NCBI GenBank assembly: GCA_016787755.1
Contig: JAEUUA010000013.1
Span: 124,001-188,000, forward strand
Origin: Cyclobacteriaceae bacterium
Lineage (GTDB): Bacteria; Bacteroidota; Bacteroidia; Cytophagales; Cyclobacteriaceae
Direction of reading: 5' to 3'
DNA length: 64,000 nucleotides
The notes under the pieces are model-generated. The model searched no databases, had not been told where the DNA came from, and saw only the letters and a list, made by a program, of their open reading frames with translations. The number at the start of each line of letters is the position of its first letter. Position 1 is the first letter of the stretch. A program made the translations under genes and the position numbers. Shown piece after piece: positions 61,458 through 64,000 of this stretch.

Positions 61458-63059
61458 TTAATTTTTATCCCACCAGAGTGGAGTAGAGATTTTATCTCCG
61501 CTGCCTCCTAACAAAGGCACTGCTTTGGTTACTTCGGCACCGTTCGTTACCTTTTCATCAGTGATAAAAGGAATTCTTCTAATCCAGTTGTTGGTTGGAA
61601 CGTTGATATTACTAGCTGTTGGCAAATCGGTATTATCCGATTGAACTACCGGATAAAGCTTGAAAGCTCCACTTCTGCGAATATCGGCCCAGGCTTCAAC
61701 TCCCTCAGGGAATAGTGACAACCACTTTTGAATGGTAATTTGTTCCCTCTGTTCACTCAGCGTTCCGGCAACGCGATATTTTATAGGTGCTGTTGACACC
61801 GCGGGTGAATTTTGAGCATCTCCGGGTGCAATTGGCGTTGCCAAACTATTAATATAGTTATTAATAGCAGTTGCATCCGTAATGCCCCACTGGTTCATTG
61901 ATTCGGTAATACCTTGATTGTAATACTGCTCGGCAGTACCTCCGCCCATATTCCATCCTAGCAACACGCCTTCAGCGCGTAAGAACCACGCTTCAGCTGT
62001 GGCCATTACATTGGAAGGAGTTTCCATGGTTCCAGCCAATTCTTTATTCCAACGAGGTCCTTTATTGGAGTTATTCGCAGCTGAATTAAGAGGTAGTGCC
62101 ATGTCTCCTGCAGGAAGACCGTTTCGAAGACCATCGTAGCTACCGGTTCCGGCAGCTGGAGAGAAATATTCAGCCATGCGCGGGTCATTATATCCCTTTA
62201 AGACAGACTCCATGGTTGAAGACATGCGGAACTCGTTCCAGTCCATGACGGTTAGTCCATTAAAGTCATCTCCTTTTAGCGTTCTAAAAATCAACGCATC
62301 ATCACCAGGGCTATCGGCTAACACACCGCCATTTGCTCCCGCAACTGCTGCTTCGCCTTCTGTTTTAGCCCTAGTTGCATCTGCTTTGGAAATGCGAATC
62401 GCCAATCGAAGTCTCAAGGTGTTGGCGAATCTGATCCACTTGTTTACATCTCCACCATAGATAAGATCGAACGTACCATATGGTTGTTCAGTTTTCTTAC
62501 CATTCAACACGGTGATGGCGGCTGCCAAACGTTTGAACATATCATCATAGATTACATCCTGTGCATCATAAGGTACGCTTTCGCCAGAAACACCTGCGTT
62601 GAAATAAGGAACAGGTCCCCATGTATCCGTTAGACGGTGGAAGGTGTACACCCACCAAACCTGCGCAATCGCATACTCGGCAGAAGCTGGATCATATTCT
62701 TGAAGAAGCGTCTGTAACTGTGGTACTACTTCACTGTAGATTGGGTTCCAGGCAGCACGAATCCAATCCATACGGATTACCAGACGATCCGATGGGAAGT
62801 ACGTGGTTGTATTCGCAAAATACTGGCAATACTGATCGTGAAATAAGTTCTGCGCAATCTGATAATTCCAGCCATTATTGGTAGCGGTTGATTGAGCCTT
62901 GGAGAACAAGAAGGGAAGTTGAGACACTTCCAGCTTTGACAGTGCATTCTTATTGGTATTGATGTCGTCAAATTCAGAAGTACACGACACAACCAGTACG
63001 ATGCTGGACAGAAGCAGATAGCCTCCATACATTCTTAACAGGTTCGTTATTTTTTTCAT
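61458..63059 (-). CDS. susD: SusD/RagB-family outer-membrane nutrient-binding lipoprotein
   Basis: A 533-residue lipoprotein from ATG 63059 (MKKITNLLRMYGGYLLLSSI, lipidated Cys in VVSCTSEFDDIN); ATG 63071 is an alternative. It fits the SusD-like_2 type: DINTNKNALSKLEVSQLPFLFSKAQ, WWVYTFHRLTDTWGPVPY, IYDDMFKRLAAAITVL, VMDWNEFRMSSTMESVL, and WLSLFPEGVEAWADIRRSG near the end. It captures a glycan or peptide for the SusC channel. The substrate cannot be read from sequence. It lies 32 bases after the SusC stop and ends at a terminator. Confidence 0.92.
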   Translation of the reverse strand: MKKITNLLRMYGGYLLLSSIVLVVSCTSEFDDINTNKNALSKLEVSQLPFLFSKAQSTATNNGWNYQIAQNLFHDQYCQYFANTTTYFPSDRLVIRMDWIRAAWNPIYSEVVPQLQTLLQEYDPASAEYAIAQVWWVYTFHRLTDTWGPVPYFNAGVSGESVPYDAQDVIYDDMFKRLAAAITVLNGKKTEQPYGTFDLIYGGDVNKWIRFANTLRLRLAIRISKADATRAKTEGEAAVAGANGGVLADSPGDDALIFRTLKGDDFNGLTVMDWNEFRMSSTMESVLKGYNDPRMAEYFSPAAGTGSYDGLRNGLPAGDMALPLNSAANNSNKGPRWNKELAGTMETPSNVMATAEAWFLRAEGVLLGWNMGGGTAEQYYNQGITESMNQWGITDATAINNYINSLATPIAPGDAQNSPAVSTAPIKYRVAGTLSEQREQITIQKWLSLFPEGVEAWADIRRSGAFKLYPVVQSDNTDLPTASNINVPTNNWIRRIPFITDEKVTNGAEVTKAVPLLGGSGDKISTPLWWDKN

Positions 63060-63091
63060 ATTAATTTTCATTCTATTTAAATTTTAGCAGG

Positions 63092-64000
63092 CTAGAAAGT
63101 TAACTGAAGGTTGAATCCTAAACTACGTGTTGACGGAAGTGTTCCGTAAGAAACACCTTGCCAGTTTCCATTACCAAGGGACATATCCGGATCGAAGTTC
63201 ATTTTACGCTTTTCTAATCCAGGAATTTCCAATTTTGAATATCCTCTGTATAAGAAGAACAGGTTACGAGCTACCGCTGAAATCTTAACTGATTTGAACA
63301 CTGAATTTTCAGGAACAGGAATAGTATATCCAAATGAAAGTTCGCGTACTCTGAAACTCGTTGCATCATACGTAAAGAATTCTGCAGAACCATAGCGACC
63401 ACCAGAAGCAGTTGTCCAGAAATCCTGAGCATTGATCGCTGTTGATATTGAAGAACCATCTGTTCCTTTTCCACCCAGTACCCAACCACCTTCACGGTGA
63501 TTTGAGGTTACTTCAGGAGCACCATTGAATGCAAGAAACATCTCAGTTCCATCTACCACCGTTCCGCCAACACGTCCATCAATTAAGATACGCAGCGAGA
63601 AATTGTTGTAGTTGAAGGTATTTGTTAAACCCACCGTTGCTTTGGGGTTAAAATTGCCAAGATACCCATATTCACCTGTTGTAAGGGAAGACAATGGCTT
63701 TCCATCCGGAGTAACTAGGAAGTTTCCGTTCGCATCTTTCTTCCAGTAAAATCCTTCCATATCTCCATAACTGCCGCCCTCTTTTATGAGGGGTGTGGCC
63801 GAGCGGCCAAAACCTCCGGCTAGTGTAAATTGCTTGGTAGTCTCAGTAAGTTCAACAATCTTGTTGCGGTTCATACCCATGTTAAAATCAATATCCCATC
63901 TAAGGGGACCATCTCTGAGCGGAGTTCCTGTAACCACAACTTCAACACCCTGGTTCTGGATATTACCAGCATTGATATACTTATTAGAGAAACCTGTAGC
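63092..64000 (-). CDS. susC: SusC/RagA-family TonB-linked outer-membrane protein (C-terminal part)
   Basis: The last ~300 residues of a SusC-type barrel; the frame is open to the window edge, so the gene begins beyond 64000. Visible strands include NQGVEVVVTGTPLRDGPLRWDIDFNMG, GFYWKKDANGNFLVTPDGKPL, GTVVDGTEMFLAFNGAPEV and FRVRELSFGYTIPV, with the usual end SLGFNLQLTF. The final aromatic-hydrophobic residues are typical for barrel assembly. It imports the substrate bound by SusD, using TonB. The plug and N-terminal domains are outside the window. Confidence 0.92.
   Translation of the reverse strand, partial: ATGFSNKYINAGNIQNQGVEVVVTGTPLRDGPLRWDIDFNMGMNRNKIVELTETTKQFTLAGGFGRSATPLIKEGGSYGDMEGFYWKKDANGNFLVTPDGKPLSSLTTGEYGYLGNFNPKATVGLTNTFNYNNFSLRILIDGRVGGTVVDGTEMFLAFNGAPEVTSNHREGGWVLGGKGTDGSSISTAINAQDFWTTASGGRYGSAEFFTYDATSFRVRELSFGYTIPVPENSVFKSVKISAVARNLFFLYRGYSKLEIPGLEKRKMNFDPDMSLGNGNWQGVSYGTLPSTRSLGFNLQLTF

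Overview
The window looks like the chromosome of a member of the Bacteroidota, most likely Cytophagales. The signs are a SusC/SusD pair, type IX secretion C-terminal domains (type A at 2-361 and 2425-4338, CHU/type B at 34454-37729), CRTAC1-like FG-GAP/ASPIC-UnbV proteins, a DUF5690 transporter, and A/T-rich start regions without strong Shine-Dalgarno sequences. The species cannot be named from the sequence alone.

Layout. 1-6222: tail of a T9SS cargo protein, then ddl, a PASTA protein and a T9SS cargo protein on the + strand, facing a site-2 protease and a HAD phosphatase. 6306-16196: a tRNA(CAT) whose 3' half is duplicated as a 47-bp direct repeat at 16150-16196, enclosing an integrated element of about 9.8 kb. 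16290-25086: GH127 arabinofuranosidase-like enzyme, alkaline phosphatase, a propeller-phosphoesterase fusion, a DUF5690 transporter, a lone receiver and a lipoprotein. 25191-34260: a TerB/FHA/ABC fusion, a YdcF-like protein, a dead ParE-type toxin gene, an SPFH-like lipoprotein and an SGNH-SGNH-MBOAT acylation operon. 34454-43504: a giant T9SS type B protein, a TesA/YbbA/YbbP-like divergent cluster, another SGNH hydrolase and a Ycf48/BNR-like protein. 43515-50071: sugar dehydrogenase, two tandem exported amidohydrolases, an outer-membrane-like protein and an exported SelA-like PLP enzyme. 50174-64000: two very large ASPIC/UnbV proteins, a DUF5107/TPR protein, an Lgt paralogue, SusD and the end of SusC.

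The most interesting part is the island. Its leftward (- strand) genes run integrase, small protein, AlpA/Xis-like HTH, 58-aa protein, primase-polymerase/helicase, a GGTTTAA dyad cluster that could be an origin, P27-type small terminase, two unknowns, an HK97-fold major capsid protein and a 59-aa protein, ending at a strong terminator. It has no portal, prohead protease, large terminase, tail or lysis genes. A rightward cargo block holds a TPR protein, a frameshifted small gene and a PutAbiC-like abortive-infection protein. This is the gene content expected of a phage satellite that carries its own capsid protein and depends on a helper phage. Exact 21-bp repeats near both ends are probable integrase arm sites.

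Other structure: three related imperfect inverted repeats (ACCGCA...TGCGGT type) each lie between convergent gene pairs, and several short genes (58-59 aa) and two pseudogenes were found by reading the sequence directly. No CRISPR array, rRNA or riboswitch was seen.
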